This document shows, in pieces, positions 16,299 to 24,512 of a stretch of DNA of 64,000 nt. The number at the start of each line of letters is the position of its first letter. Position 1 is the stretch's first letter. The stretch is from assembly GCF_027257875.1 (NCBI RefSeq), contig NZ_JAPVQY010000005.1, forward strand, positions 27,816-91,815, given 5' to 3'. A model generated the notes under the pieces. That model was given only the letters and a program-made list of their open reading frames with translations, searched no databases and was not told the origin of the DNA. Source of the stretch: Burkholderia sp. IMCC1007 (GTDB lineage: Bacteria; Pseudomonadota; Gammaproteobacteria; Burkholderiales; Burkholderiaceae). The translations under genes were made by a program, and so were the position numbers.

Positions 16299-18710
16299 AT
16301 GACCATCCGTCATCGCATTACGCTGCTAGTCGTCCTGACGTTTCTCGCGTTGTCCGCGATCGGCGTATACGCCGTGTACCAGACGCGCAAGAGCGCGTCC
16401 GAAGTGCGTCAGGTTACCCAGGGAATCGTGCCGAGCGCGCTCGCATCGGCGGATCTCGTCGCCGACGTGAAGAACATCCAGATCGCGACGATGACGCTGG
16501 TCTACGCGCCCGACGCGAACACCGCCGCGCAGGCACGCGCCGAGCTGAAGGCGAAGCAGCGCGCACTGCGCGCCGCGCTCGACGCGCAGGCGAAGTCCGC
16601 CGTCGGGCACGCGCAGGAAGGCCTCGTTGCGCAGGCGAAGGACAGCGCGACGAACTATTTCTCGGCGATCGACGATACCGTGAAGATGAAGACGGACGGC
16701 AAGCCGGAGATGGCGCAGGCTTACCTGTTCGCGAACGTCGCGCAGTATCGCGACGAACTGGAAAGCATCGTCGACACGCTGCGGGTCGAGAAGAATCGCC
16801 AGAAGGACGACGCGATCCGCGCGCTGAACGGGATGCTGTCGACCACGGCGACCGCGATCGCCGTTGTGGCTGGCACCGTCGTGGTGCTGCTGACCGCGCT
16901 CGGCTTCGTGCTGTATCGCCAGATCACGCGTCCGCTGAGCCGGATGCAGACGATGATGAGCGAGATCGCGACGAGCCAGGACTTCACGCGCCGCGTGCCG
17001 GTGGGCCGGATGGACGAGATCGGTCACTCCATCGTCGCGTTCAACGGGATGATCGAGAAGATCCAGGAGAACGCCGCGCAACTGAAGCAGAAGACGGCCG
17101 ACATCCAGGCCATGCTGCAGAACATGCAGCAAGGGATCCTGACCGTCGTCGAAGGCGGCGTCGTGCATGCGGAATATTCGGCCTACCTCGAAACCATCTT
17201 CGAGACGAGCGACATCGCGGGCCGCGACCTGATGGCGCTCGTGTTCGACGATTCGAGCATCGGCTCCGACGCGCGCTCGCAGATCGATGCGGCCGTGCAT
17301 GCGTGTCTCGGCGAGGACAGCATGAATTTCGCGTTCAACGCGCATCTGCTCGTCAACGAAGTCGCGAAGCGGATGCCGGACGGCCGCGAGAAATGGCTCG
17401 ACCTGAGCTGGTCGGCGATCACCGACGAGACCGATACGGTCGCGCGCCTGATGCTGTGCGTGCGCGACGTGACCGAGATCCGCGAGCTGACCGCGCAGGC
17501 CGGCGAGCAGCAGCGCCGTCTCGAGATGATCGGCGAGATCCTGTCGATCAGCCAGGACAAGTTCCACGACTTCGTGCACAGCGCGAAGGGCTTCCTCAGC
17601 GAGAACGAGCGGATGATCCGCCAGCACGAACGCGCGGATCATTCGATCGTCGCGGCGCTGTTCCGCAACATGCATACGATCAAGGGCAATGCGCGCACCT
17701 ACAGCCTCCAGCACCTGACGAACATCGTCCACGAAGCGGAGCAGGCGTACGAATCGCTGCGCCGCGTGGACGGCGGCCCCGAGTGGAACCGCGACGCGCT
17801 GATGGAAGACCTGTCCCGCGTGCGCGAGGCCGTCGATCACTACGCGACGATCAACGCGGTCACGCTCGGCCGCCACGGCGAACCGGCGCAGCATGGCGGC
17901 GCCGACTATCTGATGGTCGAACGCGCGCACATCAGCGAGAGCCTGCGCATGCTCGACCACGCCGATCCGGCGAACGCGGGCGACTGGCACGCGGCGCGCG
18001 ATTCGGTGCGCCGTTTGCTGAGCCAGTTCGGCACGCAGGGCATCGGCGAAACGCTGGGCGGCGTGATCGAGTCGCTGCCGTCGCTCGCGGCCGAACTCGG
18101 CAAGCCGGCGCCCGTCGTGCATGTCAACGGCCACGGCCATCGCGTGCGCAGCGAGATCGCGGCGACGCTGAAGAACGTGTTCATGCACCTGCTGCGCAAT
18201 GCGGTCGACCACGGCATCGAAACGTCCGACGAGCGTCGCGCGGCAGGGAAGGCGCCGGCCGGCACGATCGACATCGCGGTCGACGTCGACAACGGTGCGC
18301 TGCGCTTCGTGCTCGGCGACGACGGTCGCGGCCTCGCGCTCGACCGCATTCGCGGCATCGCACGCGAGCGCGGCTGGATCGACGACGACAACGAAACGGC
18401 GCTGTCCGACGAGGCCGTTGCCGAGTTGATCTTCCGGCCCGGCTTCTCGACCGCGCGCTCAGTGACCGAAGTGTCGGGGCGCGGCGTCGGGATGGATGCG
18501 GTGCGCAACTTCCTGAAGCGCGACGGCGGCGATATCGCGCTGCGCTTCACCGACGACTGCGTCGGCGCGCCGTATCGCGCCTTCCAGACGATCGTGTCGC
18601 TGCCCGAGCGCTTTGCGGCGAACGGCGGGGCGCACGAAGCCGCGCAAGAAGCCACGCACGAAGCCGCGCATGTGTCCGCTGGCGTCGCGAACGCCGACGC
18701 AACGGAGTGA
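16299..18710 (+). CDS. membrane-bound CheA-like sensor histidine kinase (sensor-HAMP-Hpt-HATPase)
   Basis: 803 residues. Two membrane helices (about 8-27 and 181-206) bracket a helical periplasmic sensor like that of MCPs. A HAMP domain (about 207-262), a PAS-like segment (about 270-395), an Hpt/P1 domain with phosphorylatable H459 (RNMHTIKGNA) and a CheA-class ATPase domain follow: N634 in LLRNAVDHG, D674-D675-G676, and the SGRGVGMDAVR box near 725. There is no CheW-like P5 domain, and the linker from Hpt to ATPase is not a recognisable P3. It therefore joins receptor and kinase in one chain. GGGGAG precedes the ATG. The next gene begins 2 bp downstream. It is probably the phosphodonor for the CheY-like protein at 21062. 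Confidence 0.85.
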   Translation: MTIRHRITLLVVLTFLALSAIGVYAVYQTRKSASEVRQVTQGIVPSALASADLVADVKNIQIATMTLVYAPDANTAAQARAELKAKQRALRAALDAQAKSAVGHAQEGLVAQAKDSATNYFSAIDDTVKMKTDGKPEMAQAYLFANVAQYRDELESIVDTLRVEKNRQKDDAIRALNGMLSTTATAIAVVAGTVVVLLTALGFVLYRQITRPLSRMQTMMSEIATSQDFTRRVPVGRMDEIGHSIVAFNGMIEKIQENAAQLKQKTADIQAMLQNMQQGILTVVEGGVVHAEYSAYLETIFETSDIAGRDLMALVFDDSSIGSDARSQIDAAVHACLGEDSMNFAFNAHLLVNEVAKRMPDGREKWLDLSWSAITDETDTVARLMLCVRDVTEIRELTAQAGEQQRRLEMIGEILSISQDKFHDFVHSAKGFLSENERMIRQHERADHSIVAALFRNMHTIKGNARTYSLQHLTNIVHEAEQAYESLRRVDGGPEWNRDALMEDLSRVREAVDHYATINAVTLGRHGEPAQHGGADYLMVERAHISESLRMLDHADPANAGDWHAARDSVRRLLSQFGTQGIGETLGGVIESLPSLAAELGKPAPVVHVNGHGHRVRSEIAATLKNVFMHLLRNAVDHGIETSDERRAAGKAPAGTIDIAVDVDNGALRFVLGDDGRGLALDRIRGIARERGWIDDDNETALSDEAVAELIFRPGFSTARSVTEVSGRGVGMDAVRNFLKRDGGDIALRFTDDCVGAPYRAFQTIVSLPERFAANGGAHEAAQEATHEAAHVSAGVANADATE

Positions 18711-18712
18711 CC

Positions 18713-19453
18713 GTGCAAGCGTGGATGATCCCGATCGGTGCCGCGCTGGCAGGCGGCCTGGTGGTCGCGGCCCTTGCCGCGATCGTGTGCCGGATGGCGC
18801 GCGCGCGGCTCGTCGCTGCGATGACGCGCGAAGCGGACGTGTTGCGCGACGCGCTCGGCGCGGCCGACGCGCGCGCTGCTGCGGCGACGGCAGCGCATGC
18901 CGACGCGGCCGACGCATGGGCGCAGCGGGAAGCGGCGCTCGAGGAAGCGCTTGCACGCGCAACGGCCGGCGCTGCCGAGCAGCACGACGCGTTGCAGGCG
19001 CTCGCGGCCGAGCGCGCCGCGCTGTCGCAGCATGCGACGAAGCTCGCCGACGAAGCTGCGCGGCTGCGCGGACTGGCCGGCACGTTCGAGCGCTGGCACG
19101 AGCAGATGATCTCGCTGACCACGCAGAACCAGGACATGCGCACGAAGAACCAGGAGTTGTCGGCGATCGTCGCGCACGTGTCGATCGTGTCGCTGAACGC
19201 ATCGATCGAAGCCGCGCGCGCGGGCGCCGCCGGACGCGGCTTCTCGATCGTCGCGAGCGAGGTGCGCGGGCTTGCCGCGCGCTCGCAGCAACTGTCGAAC
19301 AGCTATCGCGACAGCCTGAACCGCAACGATCTCGTGACGGCCGCGACGTTCCAGGACATCCAGGCCGGCGGCAAGATGATCACGGCCGCGCTCGCGACCG
19401 TCGAGACGCTTGCGGGGCAACTGCATGCGCGGCTCGAAGGAGCGGCGGCGTGA
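18713..19453 (+). CDS. minimal MCP-like (methyl-accepting chemotaxis) protein
   Basis: 246 residues. One N-terminal membrane helix (about 4-27) leads into a long alanine-rich coiled coil (about 30-145) and a short MCP signalling hairpin with LNASIEAARAGAAGRGF and VASEVRGLAARSQ. There is no periplasmic sensor and no HAMP, and the C-terminal arm stops soon after the hairpin, so it is far shorter than typical 500-residue MCPs. No CheR-docking pentapeptide is present. GTG at 18713 with GGAG at proper distance is preferred to ATG 18725. It overlaps the next gene by 4 bp. It may be a scaffold for the upstream kinase rather than an independent receptor. Confidence 0.78.
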   Translation: MQAWMIPIGAALAGGLVVAALAAIVCRMARARLVAAMTREADVLRDALGAADARAAAATAAHADAADAWAQREAALEEALARATAGAAEQHDALQALAAERAALSQHATKLADEAARLRGLAGTFERWHEQMISLTTQNQDMRTKNQELSAIVAHVSIVSLNASIEAARAGAAGRGFSIVASEVRGLAARSQQLSNSYRDSLNRNDLVTAATFQDIQAGGKMITAALATVETLAGQLHARLEGAAA

Positions 19454-20043
19454 TCAGTGCGCAGGCCCGGGCCGGCTTCGAGCGGATCTTCTTCGATGCG
19501 GCGCGCACGCGGCTCGCAGCCGGCGGCGCGTGCGAGATCCGGCCGGCCGCCGCCGACGACGACGATGCACACGCTGCATCGCACGATCCGTCGCGCGCGA
19601 AGTCGCGCTCGACGCCGAAGGTGCCGGAGCACGTCGCGGTGCTGACGATTTCCGCGTTGCACTTCCGGCTGCTGCTCGCGCTGCGCTTTCGCGACGACGA
19701 TGCGACGCGCCGTCATTTCGCCGCCGCAATGCCGGGCGCAAGCTCGCAACGGCCGTTGCCCGAGGCGTTCATGGAAATCGCGAACCTGTGCTGCGGCGCG
19801 ATCAACCAGGCGCTGATCGCGCCGTTTCCCGATCTCGGGATGTCGACGCCGTACCTGCTGAGCGGCGCGAGCATCGATTACCTGCCGGCGCTGAATCCCG
19901 ATCACGTGGCGGCGTACGACGTGACGCTCGGCGGCGACGTGCGGATCGGCGCGACGCTGTGCGTATGCGCGAACGCGCCGGTCGATTTCCACGTGCCGGA
20001 AGCGGCCGCGGTGGACACGGGCGGCGAGCTCGAACTATTTTGA
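19450..20043 (+). CDS. CheX-like phosphatase-fold protein with GELELF tail
   Basis: 197 residues. The central block PEAFMEIANLCCGAINQAL fits the CheC/CheX/FliY helix in which E and N of ExxN (here E109 and N112) hydrolyse CheY phosphate. A PYLLSG strand follows, as in CheX. A charged, low-complexity stretch lies at about 35-58. The C-terminus is GELELF, shared exactly with the next protein. GTG start within GTGA overlapping the previous stop, behind AAGGAG. Likely role is removal of phosphate from the CheY-like partner or binding to it. Family assignment is by motif only. Confidence 0.65.
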   Translation: MISAQARAGFERIFFDAARTRLAAGGACEIRPAAADDDDAHAASHDPSRAKSRSTPKVPEHVAVLTISALHFRLLLALRFRDDDATRRHFAAAMPGASSQRPLPEAFMEIANLCCGAINQALIAPFPDLGMSTPYLLSGASIDYLPALNPDHVAAYDVTLGGDVRIGATLCVCANAPVDFHVPEAAAVDTGGELELF

Positions 20044-20065
20044 CCGATACCGAGGATTGCGCGAG

Positions 20066-21025
20066 ATGACCGATGACCAACCCGTGAGCAAGGTGCTCGT
20101 GCTCGACGAAAGCCGCGAGCATGCCGCGACGATCAAGCGCTTTTGCGACGAGCACAATCTGGTCGGCCTGACCGTGCGGCGCAACCGGCTGCTGAAGGTG
20201 CTGCGCTCGAACATCGATCTCGGCGCGATCCTGCTCGCCGAAGACTACGGCGGCTCGCCGGCCGAGAGCGCGATCATCGCGACGCAGATCGACGCGCTGC
20301 GCCCCGAGCTGCCGATCATCCTGCGCCGTACGTCTGCCGCATCGCACGACGGGCTGCCCGATGCACTCGCGCGCGTCGCATGCGCGGCCTACGGCGCCGA
20401 CGACCTGACGCCGCTCAAGCGCGCGATCGACGAATACCTGTTCGGCCGCGACTACCCGAATGCGCTCGTGCGCGGCATCGCGGAGATCACCGAGGCGCGG
20501 CTCGACAGCCTGTTCCCGGGCCTCGCGATCGAGCGCGACACGCCGTGCATCGTGCGCGACCAGATCATCTTCGGCGAGGTGTTCAGCCTGATCGCGCTGG
20601 AAAGCGCGTGGTGCCGCGGCTACATGCTGCTGCAGACGAGCGAGCAGCCGCTGCTCGACATGATCGGCGGCACGCGCGACGACGGCCGCGCACCCGATTT
20701 CCGCGACGTGAACAGCGTGCTCGGCGAACTGACGAACCTCGTGTGGGGTGCATTCAAGAACCGCTATCTCGGCGACGCGGAGGCGCTTGCCCGCCATCCG
20801 GTGCAGGTGCCGCTCGTCGTCAACCACAAGCAGAAGTTCATTTCGTTCGGCGGCGACTGTCCGCAGCTCTGCTTCAAGTACCGGATGACCGACCGGGCAT
20901 CGGGGCGATCGGTGCAGCTCGACCAGCGTTTCGTGTTCAGCCTGAGCTGGTCGCCGGAGGATTTCCGCGAATCGGTGCAGGACGTGGGGCCGATGGTTGA
21001 AGCGGGCGAACTCGAACTGTTTTGA
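20066..21025 (+). CDS. pseudo-receiver/CheX-like fusion protein with GELELF tail
   Basis: 319 residues. Residues about 9-125 look like a receiver domain (VLVLDESRE with D14), but the position expected for the phospho-aspartate, 44 residues after D14, is A58. It probably cannot be phosphorylated there. Residues about 140-310 are CheX-like, with E221 and N224 in GELTNLVWG. The C-terminus repeats GELELF. The ATG at 20066 behind GAGGA is chosen over a TTG three codons earlier. It sits between the CheX-like and CheY-like genes. It might be a constitutive or docking-controlled phosphatase for the CheY-like protein. Confidence 0.68.
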   Translation: MTDDQPVSKVLVLDESREHAATIKRFCDEHNLVGLTVRRNRLLKVLRSNIDLGAILLAEDYGGSPAESAIIATQIDALRPELPIILRRTSAASHDGLPDALARVACAAYGADDLTPLKRAIDEYLFGRDYPNALVRGIAEITEARLDSLFPGLAIERDTPCIVRDQIIFGEVFSLIALESAWCRGYMLLQTSEQPLLDMIGGTRDDGRAPDFRDVNSVLGELTNLVWGAFKNRYLGDAEALARHPVQVPLVVNHKQKFISFGGDCPQLCFKYRMTDRASGRSVQLDQRFVFSLSWSPEDFRESVQDVGPMVEAGELELF

Positions 21026-21061
21026 ACATTGAAGTCGGCAACGACGAAAGGGGAAGACAAC

Positions 21062-21427
21062 ATGGCAAAGATTCTGGTGGTCGACGATTCGGGCACGGTG
21101 CGCGACGAAGTCGCGGGTTTCCTGCGCAATCACGGGCTCGACGTCGCGACGGCGGTGGACGGCAAGGACGGACTCGCGAAACTCAAGGCGACGCCCGGTG
21201 TGCGCCTCGTGATCAGCGACGTGAACATGCCGAACATGGACGGCCTGACGATGGTCGAGAAGATTCGCGGCGAACTGGCGAACGCATCCGTCAACGTCGT
21301 GATGCTGACCACCGAAAGCAGCCCGGCGATGAAGGAGCGCGGCAAGGCCGCCGGCGTGAAGGGCTGGATCGTGAAGCCGTTCAAGGGCGACGCGGTGCTC
21401 GACGCGCTGAAGAAGCTCGCGGGCTGA
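21062..21427 (+). CDS. CheY-like single-domain response regulator
   Basis: 121-residue stand-alone receiver. The acidic pocket D8-D9, phospho-acceptor D53 in VISDVNMP, T83 region (MLTTES) and K105 in KPF are all present, so it should be phosphorylated normally. AGGGGA precedes the ATG. As the last gene of the operon it is the probable output of the CheA-like kinase. There is no DNA-binding or enzymatic domain, so it must act by protein contact, for example on a motor, a pilus system or an enzyme not encoded here. Confidence 0.92.
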   Translation: MAKILVVDDSGTVRDEVAGFLRNHGLDVATAVDGKDGLAKLKATPGVRLVISDVNMPNMDGLTMVEKIRGELANASVNVVMLTTESSPAMKERGKAAGVKGWIVKPFKGDAVLDALKKLAG

Positions 21428-21650
21428 CACGCGTGCGGCGGGCGGCGACGTCAGCGTGAGGGACGGCTCGACGGTCTCTACCCGTTATGTGCCGGACGAA
21501 CCGGAAATGACGGCGCGGCTAAACACGTTCGACGCGATCTGGGGTGCCGTGCTGATGCGCGGCAGGTTGCGCGTTCACGCCCGCGCGCCACGGATTGGAC
21601 TATATTGGGCCGCTAGCCTATCGTGACCCGGTCAACCAGGTGGACCCATC

Positions 21651-22445
21651 ATGGATTCGAATCCCTCGTCATCGGAACCCATTTTGCTGCGCGAAGACCG
21701 CGACGGCGTCGTCACGCTGCGGCTGAACCGGCCGCAGCAGTTCAACGCGCTGTCGGAGGCGATGCTGGAGAGCCTGCAGCACGCATTCGAATCGCTGGCC
21801 GCCGATCCGACGGTGCGCTGCGTCGTGCTCGCCGCGCAAGGGAAGGCGTTCTGCGCGGGCCACGACCTGCGGCAGATGCGCAGCAAGCCGGAACTCGACT
21901 ACTACCGCGCGCTGTTCGCGCAATGCAGCCGCGTGATGGTCGCGATGCGCGCCGTGCCGGTGCCGGTGATCGCACGCGTGCACGGCATCGCGACGGCGGC
22001 CGGTTGCCAGCTCGTCGCCGCGTGCGATCTCGCGATCGCGGCCGACACCGCACGCTTCGCGGTATCGGGCATCAACGTCGGGCTGTTCTGTTCGACGCCT
22101 GCTGTCGCGTTGAGCCGCAATGTAGCGACGAAGCGCGCGTTCGACATGCTCGTCACCGGGCGTTTCGTCGATGCGGCGACGGCCGCCGCGTGGGGGCTCG
22201 TCAACGAAGCGGTGCCCGAGGATGCGCTCGACGCGGCCGTCGCGCGCAAGGTCGCGGAGATCGTCGCGAAGAGCCCGGCGGCGGTGCGCTACGGCAAGCA
22301 GATGTTCTACCGGCAGCGCGACTTGTCGCTCGACGACGCGTACGCGTTCGCGGGCGACGTGATGGCGCGCAACATGATGGAAGAGGACGCCGGCGAGGGG
22401 ATCGACGCGTTCCTGGAGAAGCGCAAGCCGACGTGGCGTTCGTGA
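21651..22445 (+). CDS. enoyl-CoA hydratase/isomerase family protein
   Basis: 264-residue crotonase-fold protein. Oxyanion segment AFCAGHDLRQM and AAGCQLVAACDLAIA are visible. The pattern, including a C-terminal EEDAGEGIDAFLEKRKP, resembles the ECHDC3-like group of crotonases. The usual catalytic glutamates are not both evident, so the reaction is uncertain. It stands alone, 223 bp after the chemosensory-like operon, in a region without a clear promoter. Confidence 0.88.
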   Translation: MDSNPSSSEPILLREDRDGVVTLRLNRPQQFNALSEAMLESLQHAFESLAADPTVRCVVLAAQGKAFCAGHDLRQMRSKPELDYYRALFAQCSRVMVAMRAVPVPVIARVHGIATAAGCQLVAACDLAIAADTARFAVSGINVGLFCSTPAVALSRNVATKRAFDMLVTGRFVDAATAAAWGLVNEAVPEDALDAAVARKVAEIVAKSPAAVRYGKQMFYRQRDLSLDDAYAFAGDVMARNMMEEDAGEGIDAFLEKRKPTWRS

Positions 22446-22504
22446 CGCGAAGCGCGGCGGCACGGCGGTAGCGCATTCTCGCCAGCGGCGCTTGCGTTCC
22501 GCAC

Positions 22505-22551
22505 GCGTCGTCAAGCGTCGTCACGTCATCAGCCGTCGTCGAGCGTCGTCA
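22505..22551. repeat. short CGTCGTC-based direct repeats
   Basis: Four spaced copies of CGTCGTC(A/G)AG or a close variant in the gap between the convergent enoyl-CoA hydratase and alanine racemase genes. Probably replication slippage; no coding or regulatory role is evident. Confidence 0.5.
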
Positions 22552-22673
22552 AGGCTCCTCAGCAAAAACGGGTCGCTGGCGACGAGCGGCCCGCGCATGA
22601 ACCCGGACGGTCCGGGTGATCCGGACGCCGCAACGCCACGCGCGCATGCCGCCGCCTCCGCGATCTGCGCGCG

Positions 22674-23795
22674 TCAGCGCCCGTAACTGCCCGTGCGCAA
22701 CGCCGGCTCGGCCGTCGACGCACCCGGCGGCACGATCACGACCGGCACGCGGCGCGCGAGCGCGCACATCAGCTCGTAGCCGATCGTGCCGCTGGCTTCC
22801 GCGACGTCGTCGACCTTGACCTGATCGCCCCACAGCTCGACGCTCGACCCGATGCCCGCGTGCGGGCACGGCGTCAGGTCGACGGTCAGCATGTCCATCG
22901 ACACGCGGCCGACGACGCGCGTCATCACGCCGTCCACCGCGATCGGCGTGCCGGTCGGCGCGTGGCGCGGATAGCCGTCCGCATAGCCGCACGCGACGAC
23001 GCCGATCCGCATCGGCCGGTCCGCCGTGAAGCGACGACCGTAGCCGACCGTTTCTTCCGGCGCGAGCGTTTGCACGCCGATGATCTTGCTGGTGAGCGTC
23101 ATCGCGGGCATCAGCGGCGTGTCGGCGATGTGCCGCGCCGCGCCGGTCGGCGATGCGCCGTACAGGATCGTGCCGGGCCGCACCCAGTCGCGATGCGCGC
23201 GCGGATGCCACAGCACGGCCGCCGAATTCGACGCCGAGCGCTCGCCCGGAATCCCGGCGGTGGCCGCATCGAACTGGTCGAGCTGCCAGTCGACTTCGCC
23301 TTCGTCGGCGTTCGCGAAATGCATCATCAGCGTGATCGTGCCGATCGTCGGCGCGCTCGCCGCGCGTTCCCACGCGGCGCGGAATGCGTGCGGCCGGTAG
23401 CCGAGCCGGTTCATCCCGGCATTCATCTTGAGCTGAATGTCGATCGGCTGCTGCGGCTTCGCGGCGATCAGCAGGTCGAGCTGTTCGTCGCAGTGCACGG
23501 CCACCGTCAGCCGGTGGCGATCGGCGAGTTCGACGTCGGCCGGCTCGAAGATCCCTTCGAGCAGCAGCACCGGCTTGTCCCAGCCGAGCTCGCGCACGCG
23601 CACGGCTTCGTCGAGATCGAGCAGCGCGATGCCGTCGGCGGCCGCGAGTCCCGGATAGATGCGCTCGATGCCGTGACCGTATGCGTTGGCCTTGACCACG
23701 GCCCACACCCGCGACTGCGCGGCGGTGCGGCGGATGAAGTCGAGATTGTGGCGGACGGCGTCAGGACGGATATGGGCGACGATGGGACGGGGCAT
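22674..23795 (-). CDS. alr: alanine racemase
   Basis: PLP-dependent alanine racemase of 373 residues, the family's normal size. K35 in VKANAYGHG binds the cofactor. The second catalytic residue is the tyrosine of the CGYADGYPR region or equivalent active-site tyrosine, and VGRVSMDM is the conserved substrate-side block. It interconverts L- and D-alanine for peptidoglycan or D-alanine catabolism. No dadA-type dehydrogenase is adjacent, so whether it is the biosynthetic or catabolic paralogue cannot be told. It is monocistronic here. Confidence 0.95.
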   Translation of the reverse strand: MPRPIVAHIRPDAVRHNLDFIRRTAAQSRVWAVVKANAYGHGIERIYPGLAAADGIALLDLDEAVRVRELGWDKPVLLLEGIFEPADVELADRHRLTVAVHCDEQLDLLIAAKPQQPIDIQLKMNAGMNRLGYRPHAFRAAWERAASAPTIGTITLMMHFANADEGEVDWQLDQFDAATAGIPGERSASNSAAVLWHPRAHRDWVRPGTILYGASPTGAARHIADTPLMPAMTLTSKIIGVQTLAPEETVGYGRRFTADRPMRIGVVACGYADGYPRHAPTGTPIAVDGVMTRVVGRVSMDMLTVDLTPCPHAGIGSSVELWGDQVKVDDVAEASGTIGYELMCALARRVPVVIVPPGASTAEPALRTGSYGR

Positions 23796-24098
23796 GGTCG
23801 GACTCGGGTCGAAAGTCGTTCGGTGCGCGCGGCGGCGCGGTTCGGGTCGGCAGGCTCGCGCGGCGATGCGCTGAGCCAGTGTCGAGCGCTATCTTATTGG
23901 TGTTCGACCAGTTTTAATTAACGTTTTTGTCGATGATTTGGTGGAATTTTTGGCGCCGAACCATTGGCGGCGCGGCTTCCGGCGGCCGCGAATGCCGAGT
24001 CTGCCGTCTAGAAAACCGGTGCGCGATCGGCGCGGTGCAATGCTAGGCTTCCGGCGATCATGTCATTGAACGATGTAAGCATAAAGGAGGAGACTTTG
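23796..24098. other. divergent intergenic region, alr/MAPEG
   Basis: About 300 bp without a credible gene. It is AT-richer near 23890-23965, with TTAATTAA at 23914-23921, and probably carries both divergent promoters. I found no confident operator. Confidence 0.4.
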
Positions 24099-24470
24099 AT
24101 GACGACGTCCCAGCTGTGCCTGTTCATCGTGGCGCTGTTGCCGTTCCCGATGACGTTCCTGGCCAAGGCGCGCAAAGGTTACGACAACCATGCGCCGCGC
24201 GAGTACCTGGCGAAGCTCGCCGGCTGGCGTGCCAGGGCGCAGGCCGCGCATCAGAACGCGTGGGAAGCGCTGGCGCTGTTCACCGCTGCGTTGGTCGTCG
24301 CATGGCACAACGGCGCGAACGCGCACCACGTCGACCAGCTCGCGATCGCGTTCGTCGCGATCCGCGTCGTCTATGCGCTGATGTATCTGCTGAATTGGGC
24401 GTCGCTGCGCTCGGTCGTGTGGTTTGCCGGCATGGCTTGCGTCGTCGCGCTGTTCTTCGCTACGCCGTGA
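24099..24470 (+). CDS. MAPEG family membrane protein
   Basis: 123-residue protein with four predicted membrane helices. The block RARAQAAHQNAWEAL is the MAPEG hallmark (glutathione-binding region of eicosanoid/glutathione-metabolising membrane proteins). Bacterial members are mostly uncharacterised and some have glutathione transferase activity. The ATG at 24099 has a strong AAGGAGGAG upstream; a shorter-spaced in-frame ATG at 24060 is rejected. Monocistronic. Confidence 0.85.
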   Translation: MTTSQLCLFIVALLPFPMTFLAKARKGYDNHAPREYLAKLAGWRARAQAAHQNAWEALALFTAALVVAWHNGANAHHVDQLAIAFVAIRVVYALMYLLNWASLRSVVWFAGMACVVALFFATP

Positions 24471-24512
24471 CGCGATGGCGGGCGGCCGGCATCGGCTTCG
24501 CGTGCCGGCCCG

